The notes beneath the pieces are model-generated. The model did no database searches, was not told the origin of the DNA, and saw only the letters and a program-made list of their open reading frames with translations. Of a stretch of DNA of 64,000 nt, positions 8,846-17,702 are shown piece after piece. A program made the translations under genes and the position numbers. Source of the DNA: Ensifer sp. Root278. GTDB taxonomy: Bacteria > Pseudomonadota > Alphaproteobacteria > Rhizobiales > Rhizobiaceae. The stretch spans positions 565,365 to 629,364 of the forward strand of contig NZ_LMJJ01000040.1 in NCBI RefSeq assembly GCF_001429285.1, read 5' to 3'. Numbering within the stretch: the first letter of the stretch is position 1; the number at the start of each line of letters is the position of its first letter.

Positions 8846-9128
8846 GTCAGTTGGCAAACTCGGCGTTGCGACCTTCCCGTTCCTCTGACTGCAGGCGATC
8901 GCCTCCGGGCAGGCGCGCGTCTCCGGCACGGCGGTGGCGCCGGAGGCGGTATCGGCCGCACCCTTCATCGTGCGGATCAGGCTGGATGACGAGGCCTTTG
9001 CCGCAAGGCTGCCCGCGGGCGCGGCAGGGGTTGCCGCTGTATTCACCGACCGGGTAAAGGCGGCGCATGTGATCCGCCGGGTGCTTTTGCGCCAGATCGC
9101 GATCACCAACTATATCAACCCGTTCTGA
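8846..9128 (+). pseudogene. Remnant of the C-terminus of a HlyD-family membrane fusion protein
   Basis: About 80 codons end in a natural stop. LQAIASGQARVSGTAVAPE, then FIVRIRLDDEAFAARLPAGAAG and HVIRRVLLRQIAITNYINPF resemble the extreme C-terminus of HlyD/EmrA-like secretion proteins of rhizobia. A TGA at 8886-8888 interrupts the frame directly before LQAIAS, and the frame is closed again at 8841, so the large N-terminal part is gone. There is no partner inner-membrane pump gene nearby. It may be left over from a deletion. The family call rests on recall of similar endings. Confidence 0.5.
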
Positions 9129-9256
9129 TGGAGCAACGGAAGCCTGATCTGGCAGCGGAAGCAAAGGTGGCGATCAACTGCGCGCCCGCCGTTGTTAAGC
9201 CGCCTGTTGCGACGTAGCATGGCCACCCCATGCCGAGGTCCAGGTCGCAGCAGGTC

Positions 9257-10129
9257 ATGTCACTTTCTTCCATTCAACCATCGCCACAGATCCTGCTCAC
9301 CAGTGCCGGGCGGGCATGGAACGTGCTTTCGGCCGACTTCATCCATATTCCGCGCGGCCGGGTGCATGTGCCGGGCGGCGAGATGCACCGTCTGGGCATG
9401 CATTTCGGTCCGCCGGTCAACGCCGATTGCCAATGCGGCGGTCGGCGCATGCGGCGGGTGCAGAAGCCGGGCGATATCGACATCATTCCGGCCGGCGTCG
9501 ACGGTTCCTGGGAGGATGATGCCGACTGCCGGATCCTGCGGCTCAGTTTCTCGCGATCGCTGCTCGACCGGGTCGCGGCCGACCTCGGGCGGCATGGCGA
9601 CAGGGTGGAATTGATGCCGCAATTGCAGCTGCGTGACACCAGGCTCGAAGCGATCGGCTGGGCGATCAAGGCGGATCTGGAGGCCGACACGCCATCCGAT
9701 CCGCTCTATATCGACCTTCTTGCCAATGCGCTTGCCGTGCGGCTGATCGAGACCGCGACGGGCGGACCGCAACGGCCGGAAGGGCGGAGCGAACCGAAAC
9801 TCTCGGCGCGGCAATTGCGGGTTCTGACCGAGTTCATCGAGACCCATCTGGACAAGAGGCTTCATCTTGCCGACCTTGCCGCGGTCGCGGGCTTGAGCGC
9901 CACGCGGCTGAAGACGCTCTTTCGCAACAGCACCGGCCTGCCGGTGCACCAATATGTGATCCGCCGCCGCGTCGAGCATGCCCGTGCGCTGATGACCACG
10001 ACGATGATGCCGGCGAGCGAGATTGCGGTCGCCGCCGGCTTCGCCCATCAAAGCCATATGGCTTCAACGATGCGCCGGCTTCTGGGCGAGACGCCTGGCG
10101 AGATCATGCGACGCGCGGCCGAAATCTGA
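9257..10129 (+). CDS. AraC family transcriptional regulator
   Basis: About 290 residues from the ATG at 9257; an ATG at 9230 is also in frame and neither has a convincing ribosome site. The N-terminal half is a cupin-like sensor (HVPGGEMHRLGMHFG, then PGDIDIIPAG). The C-terminal 100 residues carry the two helix-turn-helix motifs: LHLADLAAVAGLSATRLKTLF and ASEIAVAAGFAHQSHMASTMRRLLGETPGE. It probably senses a small molecule and activates a neighbouring catabolic or detoxification gene. The NAD(P)H-binding protein starts 88 bases downstream on the same strand and is the likeliest target. Confidence 0.9.
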   Translation: MSLSSIQPSPQILLTSAGRAWNVLSADFIHIPRGRVHVPGGEMHRLGMHFGPPVNADCQCGGRRMRRVQKPGDIDIIPAGVDGSWEDDADCRILRLSFSRSLLDRVAADLGRHGDRVELMPQLQLRDTRLEAIGWAIKADLEADTPSDPLYIDLLANALAVRLIETATGGPQRPEGRSEPKLSARQLRVLTEFIETHLDKRLHLADLAAVAGLSATRLKTLFRNSTGLPVHQYVIRRRVEHARALMTTTMMPASEIAVAAGFAHQSHMASTMRRLLGETPGEIMRRAAEI

Positions 10130-10216
10130 CCGAAGCTGCAAAATCCTGGCCGAATCTGTGCGACGAGGGCCCTCGCGGTCCCTAGAACTTGCCGATCTTC
10201 AGCAAGGAACGAGATC

Positions 10217-11089
10217 ATGTTTGTTATCCTCGGGGCCGCCGGAAAGGTGGGCTTTTCAACGGCATCGGCACTGCGCGCGGCGGGCCTGCCGGTCAGGGCG
10301 GTGCTGCGCGACGCGGCCAGGGCGGACAAATTGCGCGCGATCGGTTGTGACGTCGCGCTCGCCGATTTGCAGGACCCGGCGGCACTCCGTCAGGCATTCG
10401 CGGGTGCGCAAGCCGTGCAGATCATCCTGCCGCCGCCGCTCAGAGCCGAGGACGCCAGAGCTGAAATGCGCCGGATGACGGCGAACATGGCCGAGGCGAT
10501 TGCGCGCGCAGGGCCGGAACGCGTGCTGGCGATCTCCGACTACGGCGCCCATGTCGACGAAGATATCGGCATGCCCACTGTGTTCCGTCACTTCGAGGAT
10601 CGCCTTCGCGAGCTCGCCATGCCCAAGGTGTTCCTGCGCTCGGCGGAGCATATGGAGGGCTGGGCCCGCAGTATCCCCACGGCGATCGCGACGGGCATTC
10701 TGCCGAGCCTGCACCACCCGGTCGAGCGGACATTTGCCGCCGTTTCGACCGGCGATGTGGGCCGATCGGCAGCCGACCTCCTGCGCCGCCCGAGCATGGA
10801 AAAGGTCGAGCGTATCGTTCACGCCGAAGGACCGCGCCGCTATAGTGCCGCGGATGTTGCCGGCGCCCTCAGCCAGTTGCTGGGCCGCACGATCACCGCT
10901 CAGGCCGTGCGGCGCGAGCATTGGCAGGCGGCGCTTGAGCGGGCTGTGAGCGCGAGCACCGCCGGGCTCCTGGTCGATCTCTACGACGCGCACAACAAAG
11001 GCGGGCTGATCGACATCGAGCCGCAGGGCGAGGTTTGCTACGGCACCACCGAACTGGTCGAGGCTCTCCGGCCGTTCGTACCGGCATGA
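10217..11089 (+). CDS. NmrA-like NAD(P)H-binding protein (atypical SDR)
   Basis: 290 residues. The N-terminus MFVILGAAGKVGFSTASALRAAG is a Rossmann dinucleotide-binding motif of the GxxGxxG type, and the remainder follows the NmrA/NAD(P)H-azoreductase group of atypical short-chain dehydrogenases. It lacks a clear YxxxK. Members act as quinone or azo reductases or as redox sensors in the cytoplasm. AAGGAACGAG lies just before the ATG. It sits between an AraC gene upstream and a LysR gene downstream on the same strand. The substrate is unknown. Confidence 0.8.
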   Translation: MFVILGAAGKVGFSTASALRAAGLPVRAVLRDAARADKLRAIGCDVALADLQDPAALRQAFAGAQAVQIILPPPLRAEDARAEMRRMTANMAEAIARAGPERVLAISDYGAHVDEDIGMPTVFRHFEDRLRELAMPKVFLRSAEHMEGWARSIPTAIATGILPSLHHPVERTFAAVSTGDVGRSAADLLRRPSMEKVERIVHAEGPRRYSAADVAGALSQLLGRTITAQAVRREHWQAALERAVSASTAGLLVDLYDAHNKGGLIDIEPQGEVCYGTTELVEALRPFVPA

Positions 11090-11162
11090 CGGGACAGGGC
11101 GACAGGTCGAGGTTTCCGCGATAGCCTGACGGCGGGTTTTCGAATTCGAACCGGGTGGCGTC

Positions 11163-12095
11163 ATGGATAACCGCGCAGGCGAGATGATGGTCTTTGTCCA
11201 GGTGGTCGAGGCCGGCAGTTTTTCCGAGGCGGCGCGGCAGCTCATGATGACGCCGTCGACCGTATCCAAGCTCATTCAACGGCTGGAAGCTCGGCTCGGC
11301 ATCCGCCTGGTCGAGCGTTCGACGCGGCGGCTGCTTTTGACGGATGAAGGCGCGTTCTATTACGAGCGGAGCCAGAGGCTGCTTGCCGATCTCGACGAGA
11401 CCGAGCAGCAGATCGCCCAAGGAGGTGCAGCACCCGAGGGGCTGATCCGGGTGAGTTCGTCCGTCAGCTTCGGCACGGCGGCGCTGGAGCCGATCCTGCC
11501 CGCTTTCTTTGAAGCCTATCCGAAGATCGTCATCGACCTCTCGCTGTCCGACGAGGTGGTCGACCTCTATCTCGAACGGACCGATGTCGCGATCCGGGTC
11601 GGGCGCCTGCCGGATTCCAATCTGGTGGCGCGCAAGATCGGCACGACAAAAAGGCGCATCGTCGCTTCACCCGCCTATCTCGCCAGGTGGGGCGTGCCGA
11701 AAACGCCGGAGGATCTGCTGAGGCATAATTGCCTGGGGTTCAATTTTCGCCGGGCAAACCCCGTCTGGCCGATGCGCGAGGGCGGGCGGATCGTCGAGCG
11801 GATGCTGAGCGGCTCGCTTCTGACCAATAACGGCGAAACCATCCGCCGCATGGCGATGGCAGGCGTCGGGATCGGGCGGATCGCCGACTATCACGTCCGC
11901 GGCCCGATCGCCCGCGGAGAACTCGTCGAGGTGCTTGCCGACAGCGCCATTGCCGAGGCTGATGAAATTCATGCGCTCTATCGCGGTGCCCAGCATCTGC
12001 CGGCGCGCGTGCGCGCGTTCCTCGATTTTGCCGTGCCGCGCCTGCAGCGCTTTCTGGCGGAGGATCCGGTAGCGGCTGCCCCGCCCGCAAGATAG
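11163..12095 (+). CDS. LysR family transcriptional regulator
   Basis: 310 residues with the usual architecture. A winged helix-turn-helix covers residues 1-65 (FVQVVEAGSFSEAARQLMMTPSTVSKLIQRLEARLG), and a periplasmic-binding-protein-like effector domain follows from about residue 95. The YLERTDVAIRVGRLPDSNLVARKIG stretch marks the CrgA/PecT-like branch, in which many members control a neighbouring oxidoreductase. Its 3' end converges on the aldo/keto reductase at 12122; the NmrA-like gene upstream is a second candidate target. Confidence 0.9.
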   Translation: MDNRAGEMMVFVQVVEAGSFSEAARQLMMTPSTVSKLIQRLEARLGIRLVERSTRRLLLTDEGAFYYERSQRLLADLDETEQQIAQGGAAPEGLIRVSSSVSFGTAALEPILPAFFEAYPKIVIDLSLSDEVVDLYLERTDVAIRVGRLPDSNLVARKIGTTKRRIVASPAYLARWGVPKTPEDLLRHNCLGFNFRRANPVWPMREGGRIVERMLSGSLLTNNGETIRRMAMAGVGIGRIADYHVRGPIARGELVEVLADSAIAEADEIHALYRGAQHLPARVRAFLDFAVPRLQRFLAEDPVAAAPPAR

Positions 12096-12121
12096 CGGGC
12101 GGGCACAGTTCACGCTCTCGC

Positions 12122-13132
12122 TCAGGCTATCGGCAGGGGAGCGGCGGGATTGACCAGACCGGCTTCCCTGAGTTCGCGCCAGAAATCGGCGGGAATGACC
12201 TCGTTCAGTGCCGCGCGATCCTCCGCAATCCGGCTCGGCTGGCTGGCGCCGGGGATGACGGCGGCGACCGCCGGGTTGGCGAGCGCGAATTGCAGACCCG
12301 CGGCCTTCATGCTGATGCCGTGGCGGTCGGCGATCGCCTTGATGCGCGCGACCTTTGCAAGGATTGCGGGCGTGGCCGGGGCATATTCGAAGTTCGGTCC
12401 GCCAACCAGGGCACCCGAGCTATAGGGGCCGCCGACGATGATGCCGAGGCCGCGCTCTGCAACCATGGGCATGACGCGCTGGAGGGCGCGGTCGTGATCG
12501 AGCAGGGTATAGCGGCCGGCAAGCAGTAAGCCGTCGGGGCGGGGGCCTTCGAGCGCGAGCAGCAGTTCGATCGGCTCGACACGGTTGACGCCGAGGCCCC
12601 AGGCCTTGATCACGCCCTCGTCGCGCAGCCGGTCAAGCGCCTTGAACGCCCCCTTGCGGGCGGTCTCGAACACATCCAGCCATTCGTCGCCGTAGAAATC
12701 CTGGGCGACGTCGTGGACGAACGCGATCTCGATCCGGTCGGTCTTCAGGCGCTTCAGGCTGTCTTCGATCGAGCGCAGCGTCGCGTCATAGGAATAGTCG
12801 TTGACGATCTTGTTGGGCCGGCCATAGCGGAAGACGTCGCCCTTTTCCCCGAGATCGCGGGCGCTGACATCCTCGATCTCGTCGAGGATGACCCGGCCGA
12901 CCTTGGTGCTGATGACGTATTCGTCACGCGGACGGCCGGCCAGCGCCTCGGCCATGCGGATTTCGGCGAGGCCGGCGCCATAGAAGGGGGCGTTGTCGAA
13001 ATAGCGGATGCCGTCGTCCCAGGCGGCCTCCACGGTGCCGAGCGCTTCCCGTTCCGGGATTTCGCGGAACATGTTGCCGAGCGGTGCGGCGCCAAAACCA
13101 AGCTTGCCGGGAAGAATGTCCTTGAGTGCCAT
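12122..13132 (-). CDS. Aldo/keto reductase (D-threo-aldose/pyridoxal dehydrogenase-like)
   Basis: 336 residues, full length. It has LGFGAAPLGNMF and the catalytic Asp-Tyr segment IRYFDNAPFYGAGLAE, in which Asp and Tyr match the AKR active site. Later come the catalytic Lys in VISTKVGR and the His in IAFVHDV. The C-terminal cofactor loop is PGASQPSRIAED. The layout resembles D-threo-aldose 1-dehydrogenase and pyridoxal 4-dehydrogenase, which oxidise sugars or pyridoxal with NAD(P). The start ATG at 13132 has AAAGGACAGTGA upstream. It converges with the LysR gene. Confidence 0.88.
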   Translation of the reverse strand: MALKDILPGKLGFGAAPLGNMFREIPEREALGTVEAAWDDGIRYFDNAPFYGAGLAEIRMAEALAGRPRDEYVISTKVGRVILDEIEDVSARDLGEKGDVFRYGRPNKIVNDYSYDATLRSIEDSLKRLKTDRIEIAFVHDVAQDFYGDEWLDVFETARKGAFKALDRLRDEGVIKAWGLGVNRVEPIELLLALEGPRPDGLLLAGRYTLLDHDRALQRVMPMVAERGLGIIVGGPYSSGALVGGPNFEYAPATPAILAKVARIKAIADRHGISMKAAGLQFALANPAVAAVIPGASQPSRIAEDRAALNEVIPADFWRELREAGLVNPAAPLPIA

Positions 13133-13727
13133 TCACTGTCCTTTGCTGATCAAATGGGGCAGGCCCTGCCTGCGTGGGGATGCTTCAGCGATGATCGCTG
13201 CGGTGCGTTGCCGTTGGACAGAGAAATAGGTCAGCCCGTGGATCGCCGGTAGGCAGACCGGGTTCGCAGGTATTAGGAAGCAAATTCACAGATGCCGAGA
13301 CGGTCGATCTGTTGGGGGCGGCATGGCGCTCGCAATCTTGCGCCGCAGGGTCGATGCCGAATGGGACCGCCCGGCCAACGCTCCAGGCGCAGGGTGGGGG
13401 CGATCCGTTTGGCCGCGCAGGGTGCGCTCTCTCGTCAGCCTGATGCAGCGCGCCATCTCCATAAGACGAACGGCTGTAAGCCGGCCGGGCAAAGCTCCGG
13501 CGGCAATAAGGCAGCAGGTGCTCGGGCGGTTCAAAGGGGGCGAGCCGAAGGGCCCTGTCGTCACGGTGTTTGGAAGGCGCCAGTATCGTCCGCCGACGGA
13601 TGAGGTTCACGCCGCGGGCCGGCCAGCCGTTCGCAGTTGGGGGTGGAGGAGAGGCCCGGGTTGGGCCCGTCCACCCGGGTGGGGGCGAAGATCGCCCCAA
13701 CCGTCGACGGAAAACCCCCAATGCATT
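13133..13727. other. Gap of 595 bases with one hairpin, no gene seen
   Basis: Open frames here are proline/arginine-rich and look like GC-driven chance frames. The only clear structure is GGGGCGA-AGA-TCGCCCC at 13682-13698, a perfect 7-bp hairpin just beyond the stop of the small secreted protein gene at 13728. It could end that transcript, although no T-run follows on the minus strand. Confidence 0.5.
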
Positions 13728-14123
13728 TTACCAGTTGTTATAGCCGCGAACCGGGCAGTTGGGCTGAAGGCCGAAGACGATCGTGCGACGGTGCGACCCT
13801 CTAATTTCGATCCACTGATTGGTGGTTCGACCGACTCTGGCGCCCTGCAAGCCCTCGGCCCGCGCTATCGCCAAAGCGCGTTGCGGGGTACAAATGCGGC
13901 GCTGGGCGCGGCGATCGCGATACTGGCGGTCGCGATAGTAGCGGTCGCGATAATAGTCGTCGCCGTAGTCCTCGTCGTCGTAATAGCGTCGGCCATCGTC
14001 ATATCTTGGCCCACCGCCATCGAGATAGAGCTCTACGCCTTGGGCCAGTGCTGTGCCCGGCGTCAGTGCTGCGCCCGGTATCAGCGACGCGAGCAGCAGG
14101 CTGATTGAAATGATCTTCTTCAT
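13728..14123 (-). CDS. Small secreted protein with a Tyr/Asp/Arg-rich linker
   Basis: 131 residues. A signal peptide (MKKIISISLLLASL...GTALAQG) is followed by GVELYLDGGGP, a low-complexity linker of YYDD/YYRDR repeats (residues about 45-75), and a C-terminal domain with two cysteines (RRICTPQRALAIARAEGLQG...PNCPVRGYNNW) that could form one disulphide. Rhizobial genomes hold several such periplasmic proteins of unknown role. AGGAGGT lies seven bases before the ATG, an unusually strong ribosome site. The predicted product is small, positively charged and exported. Confidence 0.8.
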   Translation of the reverse strand: MKKIISISLLLASLIPGAALTPGTALAQGVELYLDGGGPRYDDGRRYYDDEDYGDDYYRDRYYRDRQYRDRRAQRRICTPQRALAIARAEGLQGARVGRTTNQWIEIRGSHRRTIVFGLQPNCPVRGYNNW

Positions 14124-14446
14124 GTATGTTACCTCCTAAACGTCGGTCCCATTTAGCGCTCGTAATTATGAACGCAGCCAGAACGGAATTGTTCAGGCAA
14201 CGAAAGACGCGACGCCCGCGTCGATCGCTGGGATGCTTGCATCGCTATACGTGAGTCCCGCTCAAACGAGCATGTTTTTGCGTGATTCATGTTTGCCTGT
14301 GGCGGCATCAGCCGCCTTGGGACATTGAACCTAACGCGCGCGAGTTTTACGACCGGTCTTTTACCTTTCCCACACGCAGTGATATGCGTATATTAGACCG
14401 TTCTAATTCGGAGAGAATTCAACGATCTGCAGTAGAGGTGTTCGCC
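14124..14446. other. Divergent control region between the secreted protein and the sulfatase
   Basis: 323 bases without a gene. The left part carries the ribosome site of the minus-strand secreted protein. The right part holds a possible promoter for the sulfatase (TTTACC, 17 bases, TATGCG near 14360-14390) and two palindromes described separately. The in-frame ATGs at 14282 and 14384 are not used as starts because the promoter and operator lie after or over them and no signal peptide would be formed. Confidence 0.45.
14350..14407. promoter_or_regulatory. Pair of GACCG-containing operator-like palindromes before the sulfatase
   Basis: ATTAGA-CCGT-TCTAAT at 14392-14407 is a perfect 6-bp inverted repeat, 40 bases before the sulfatase ATG. 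CGACCGGTCT at 14350-14359 shares the GACCG core about 42 bases (four helical turns) upstream. TAGACCG-type palindromes are typical of TetR-family regulators; none is encoded next door, so the regulator is unknown. Confidence 0.45.
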
Positions 14447-16882
14447 ATGACCATTGGCCAGAGCATGCTTGCGGGTGCAGCCTTCTTCGCGCTTGGTTTT
14501 ACGTCCGCATGGGCACAGCAGGTTTCAGGGACGCTCGGCGCACCCGGAGCGACCACGACAATTACGGGTAAGCAGCTTCCGTCGCCAAGTCCGGCTTTTG
14601 GCGGCGTGATCAAGGAAAAAGCCTCGGAATCGACGCCCTGGTGGACGCCGCGTGTCGTGCCTCCGAAAGGCGCTCCCAATGTGCTGCTCATCATGACGGA
14701 CGACCAAGGCTTCGGCGCGCCGAGCACCTTCGGCGGGGTCATTCCGACACCGGCGATGGACCGCATCGCCAAAGAGGGGTTGCGCTTCACGAACTTCCAC
14801 TCGACATCGCTTTGCTCGCCGTCTCGTGCGGCGCTGATCACCGGGCGCAATCACCATTCCGTCGGTTTCGGCGTGGTCGGCGAAATCGCTACCGGGTATC
14901 CCGGTTACGATTCAATCATTCCCATCGAGAAAGGAACGATCGGCACGATCCTCAAGGAAAATGGCTACGCCACCTCATGGTTCGGCAAGAACCACAACAC
15001 GCCGTCCTATCAATCGAGCCAGGCGGGGCCCTTCAACCAGTGGCCGACGGGCATGGGCTTCGATTATTTCTACGGCTTCGTCGGCGGCGATGCCAGCCAG
15101 TGGCAACCGAACCTGTTCCGCAACACGACTGCCATCTATCCGTTTGAAGGCAATCCCAAATGGAACCTGGAAACGGCCATGGCCGACGACGCGATCCAGC
15201 ACATCAAGCAACTGAGCGAGATCGCCCCCGGCAAGCCCTGGCTCGTATATTACGTGCCTGGCGCCACCCATGCGCCGCACCACCCGACGCCCGAATGGAT
15301 CAAGAAGATCAGCGACATGCACCTCTTCGACGAGGGCTGGAACAAGGTTCGCGAGACGATCTTCGCCAATCAGAAGCGGCTCGGCATCATGCCTGAGAAC
15401 GCGAAGCTCACGCCTTGGCCCGACAGTTTACCGCAATGGGATTCGCTCAGTTTCGAGCAGAAGAAACTGTTCATCAGGCAGGCCGATGTGTACGGCGCCT
15501 ACCTTGCCTATGCTGACAACGAGATCGGGCGGGTCATCCAGGCGGTGGAAGACCTCGGAGAGCTCGACAACACCCTGATCATCTACATCGGCGGCGACAA
15601 CGGAGCGAGCGCCGAGGGCATGCTCAACGGCACACCGAATGAGTTCACCACATTCAACGGTGTCGAAGTTCCGGTTAAGGACCAGTTTCTCTGGTATCCA
15701 TTCTGGGGTTCGGAGCGGACATTCCCGCATTTCGCAGCCGGCTGGGCCTGGGCAATGGGGACACCGTTCAAGTGGGTAAAGCAGGTGCCGTCGCATTTCG
15801 GCGGGACGGCGCAGGGCATGGTCATGTCCTGGCCCGGCCATATCAACGACGCGGGCGGGATCCGCGCGCAGTTCCACCACTTCATCGACATCGTGCCGAC
15901 GATCCTGGAGGCGGCAGGCATCCCGCAACCGGAGACGATCAACGGCATCAAGCAGGAGCCGATCGAAGGCGTCAGCTTGGCCTACACATGGGACAAGGCG
16001 AATGCCACTGCCCCGACGCAACACCAGACGCAGTACTTCGAGATGCTGGGAAACCGCGCGATCTATCACGAGGGATGGGTCGCCGCGACGACGCCCGCAA
16101 CACTGCCGTGGGAACTCAGCACCAAGACGCCTCCCGACGTGATCACCGGCTACAATTGGGAACTCTACAATGTCGACGAAGACCCGACGCAGTTCACCGA
16201 TCTTGCCGCCAAAATGCCTGACAAGCTCAAGGAGTTGCAGGACCTCTTCTATGCCGAAGCGAAGAAGTACAACGTGCTGCCGCTCGACAATTCGACGCTC
16301 GCACGCTGGAACGCCCCTCGACCCAACCTGACCGCCGGACGGACGGAATTCACCTATCAGGGAGAATTGAGCGGTGTGCCGGGCAGTGCTGCGCCCAGCA
16401 CCTTGAACAAGTCCTATACGATTACTGCCGACGTCGAGATACCGGACGGCGGTGCGCAAGGCATGATCGTCACCGAAGGCGGCCGCTTTGGCGGTTACGG
16501 CCTCTTCCTCAGCCAGGGAGACTTCGGTGTCGGCAGTGGGAAGGTCGTGTTCCTCTACAATCTCCTCGACCTCAAGCGCACCATGTGGGAGGGACCGGAA
16601 CTCGAACCCGGCAAACACACGATCGTCTTCGACTTCAAGTCGGATGGAAAGGGACTTGGCGCCGGCGGCACAGGCGTTCTGTCGGTGGACGGCCAGGAAG
16701 TCGCCACGAACAGCATCGACCACGGCATCCCGGTTACCTTCCCCGAGGATGAGACCTTTGACGTCGGTCTCGACACACGCACCGGCGTTGCCTTGCTGGA
16801 ATACCGCTACGACACGCCCTTCCGCTTCACGGGCAAGATCGACAAGCTGACTTTTGAACTGAAGCCAAACGCAACGCCCTAG
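14447..16882 (+). CDS. Exported type I sulfatase (arylsulfatase-like)
   Basis: 811 residues from the ATG at 14447, chosen because it gives a signal peptide (MTIGQSMLAGAAFFALGFTSAWAQ) and has AGAGGTG upstream. The sulfatase core starts NVLLIMTDDQGFGAPSTFGG, where the Asp pair binds Ca. The active-site motif CSPSRAALITGR has Cys at residue 123, the residue oxidised to formylglycine. Later GDNGASAEG supplies further metal ligands. After residue 620 there is a beta-rich C-terminal extension of about 190 residues. Such enzymes release sulfate from sulfate esters in the periplasm. No formylglycine-generating enzyme lies in the window. The stop codon lies inside a dispersed hairpin. Confidence 0.9.
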   Translation: MTIGQSMLAGAAFFALGFTSAWAQQVSGTLGAPGATTTITGKQLPSPSPAFGGVIKEKASESTPWWTPRVVPPKGAPNVLLIMTDDQGFGAPSTFGGVIPTPAMDRIAKEGLRFTNFHSTSLCSPSRAALITGRNHHSVGFGVVGEIATGYPGYDSIIPIEKGTIGTILKENGYATSWFGKNHNTPSYQSSQAGPFNQWPTGMGFDYFYGFVGGDASQWQPNLFRNTTAIYPFEGNPKWNLETAMADDAIQHIKQLSEIAPGKPWLVYYVPGATHAPHHPTPEWIKKISDMHLFDEGWNKVRETIFANQKRLGIMPENAKLTPWPDSLPQWDSLSFEQKKLFIRQADVYGAYLAYADNEIGRVIQAVEDLGELDNTLIIYIGGDNGASAEGMLNGTPNEFTTFNGVEVPVKDQFLWYPFWGSERTFPHFAAGWAWAMGTPFKWVKQVPSHFGGTAQGMVMSWPGHINDAGGIRAQFHHFIDIVPTILEAAGIPQPETINGIKQEPIEGVSLAYTWDKANATAPTQHQTQYFEMLGNRAIYHEGWVAATTPATLPWELSTKTPPDVITGYNWELYNVDEDPTQFTDLAAKMPDKLKELQDLFYAEAKKYNVLPLDNSTLARWNAPRPNLTAGRTEFTYQGELSGVPGSAAPSTLNKSYTITADVEIPDGGAQGMIVTEGGRFGGYGLFLSQGDFGVGSGKVVFLYNLLDLKRTMWEGPELEPGKHTIVFDFKSDGKGLGAGGTGVLSVDGQEVATNSIDHGIPVTFPEDETFDVGLDTRTGVALLEYRYDTPFRFTGKIDKLTFELKPNATP

Positions 16883-16984
16883 AGCGCCGTGCGTTCAAGC
16901 GAACGCACAAAGGACGCTCTAGCACTTTGAATCTAGGCCATTTTTCCGCTTCCAGTGATTCCACTTGAGAGCGGGATGCTCTAG
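16879..16984. repeat. Dispersed palindrome family B, copy 1
   Basis: CTAGAGCG at 16879-16886 pairs with CGCTCTAG at 16915-16922, enclosing a perfect GTGCGTTC-AAGC-GAACGCAC hairpin. A second module ends with GAGCGGGATGCTCTAG. The sulfatase stop TAG is part of the first arm, so the element probably shapes the 3' end of that mRNA. A second, more degenerate copy lies at 17481. Confidence 0.7.
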
Positions 16985-17017
16985 CGCCGGTGCATCGCAA
17001 GGCTTGGACATAAACGG

Positions 17018-17121
17018 CTACAGCGCCGCGCGTCTTATTAGACGCGCAAAGGTCGCTGTAGCACTTTGATTTTCTGCATGTCTTTGTCCTTAAATCGAGG
17101 TCGATTTAAGGAGACATGCAG
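17018..17121. repeat. Dispersed palindrome family A, complete copy
   Basis: First hairpin: CTACAGCG...GCGCGTC-TTATTA-GACGCGC...CGCTGTAG (17018-17061). Second hairpin: CTGCATGTCT outside, with TCCTTAAATCGA/TCGATTTAAGGA inside (17074-17121). It ends 18 bases before the start codon of the 109-residue membrane protein, so its second hairpin lies in that gene's leader. Confidence 0.75.
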
Positions 17122-17139
17122 TAGCAGAGGTGCGTTCCT

Positions 17140-17469
17140 ATGATACGCGTGCTTGATCTCGCCGCCTTCGCGGAGATGGCAACAGGGCTCGCGCTGGTGG
17201 TGGTGCCTTCGTTCGTGGGGCAGGTATTGCTTGGCGAGGTGCTGACCGGGCCCGCTATCCCGACGGCCCGGGTGGCCGGTATTGCCCTGATCGCACTCGG
17301 CGTTGCCTGCTGGAGGAACTCAGGGCTCCTCGGCATGCTGATCTACAGTGCGGCAGTCACGCTCTATCTGGCCTATTTCGGACTGACTGGCTCCGCGGGC
17401 TTCCTTCTGTGGCCCGCGGTCGCAGTTCATGCGGTGCTGTCGGTCTTGCTCTGGCGCAGTCGCAACTAA
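17140..17469 (+). CDS. Small membrane protein of unknown function
   Basis: 109 residues with about four hydrophobic segments (ALVVVPSFVGQVLLG, IALIALGVACW, LLGMLIYSAAVTLYLAYFGL, LLWPAVAVHAVLSVLLW) and no soluble domain, so an inner-membrane protein. AGAGGTG lies nine bases before the ATG. It follows the sulfatase on the same strand with dispersed repeats of families B and A between them, and another family B copy follows its stop. Its function cannot be read; co-expression with the sulfatase is possible. Confidence 0.65.
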   Translation: MIRVLDLAAFAEMATGLALVVVPSFVGQVLLGEVLTGPAIPTARVAGIALIALGVACWRNSGLLGMLIYSAAVTLYLAYFGLTGSAGFLLWPAVAVHAVLSVLLWRSRN

Positions 17470-17480
17470 CCCAACGTCAC

Positions 17481-17587
17481 CTAGAGTGCCGTGCGTTCAA
17501 CTGGACGCACAAAGGACGCCATAGCACTTTGATTCTAAAGCATCTTTCGCCTCCAGTGCTTCCACGTGAGGAGCGGGATGCTCTAGG
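17481..17587. repeat. Dispersed palindrome family B, copy 2
   Basis: CTAGAGTGCC, then GTGCGTTC-AACT-GGACGCAC, AAAGGACGCC and a last module ending GAGCGGGATGCTCTAG. It follows copy 1 (16879) module by module but with mismatches in both stems. It begins 12 bases after the small membrane protein stop. Confidence 0.65.
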
Positions 17588-17702
17588 CCGTGAACCCATA
17601 AATCAACCGGGCGGAAGACTTGCCGGCGTCCGCTATGCACCGAAAGCGACCAACGTTTGCAGGGCAGCTAAAAGAAGCAATGGGCCACAAGCAGAAGTTA
17701 AC

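Noticed and set aside
13323-14108. 261-codon plus-strand frame opposite the small secreted protein
   Set aside because: The end is a Val/Ile/Ala run produced by antisense reading of the Tyr/Asp/Arg linker. The minus strand has a signal peptide and AGGAGGT site.
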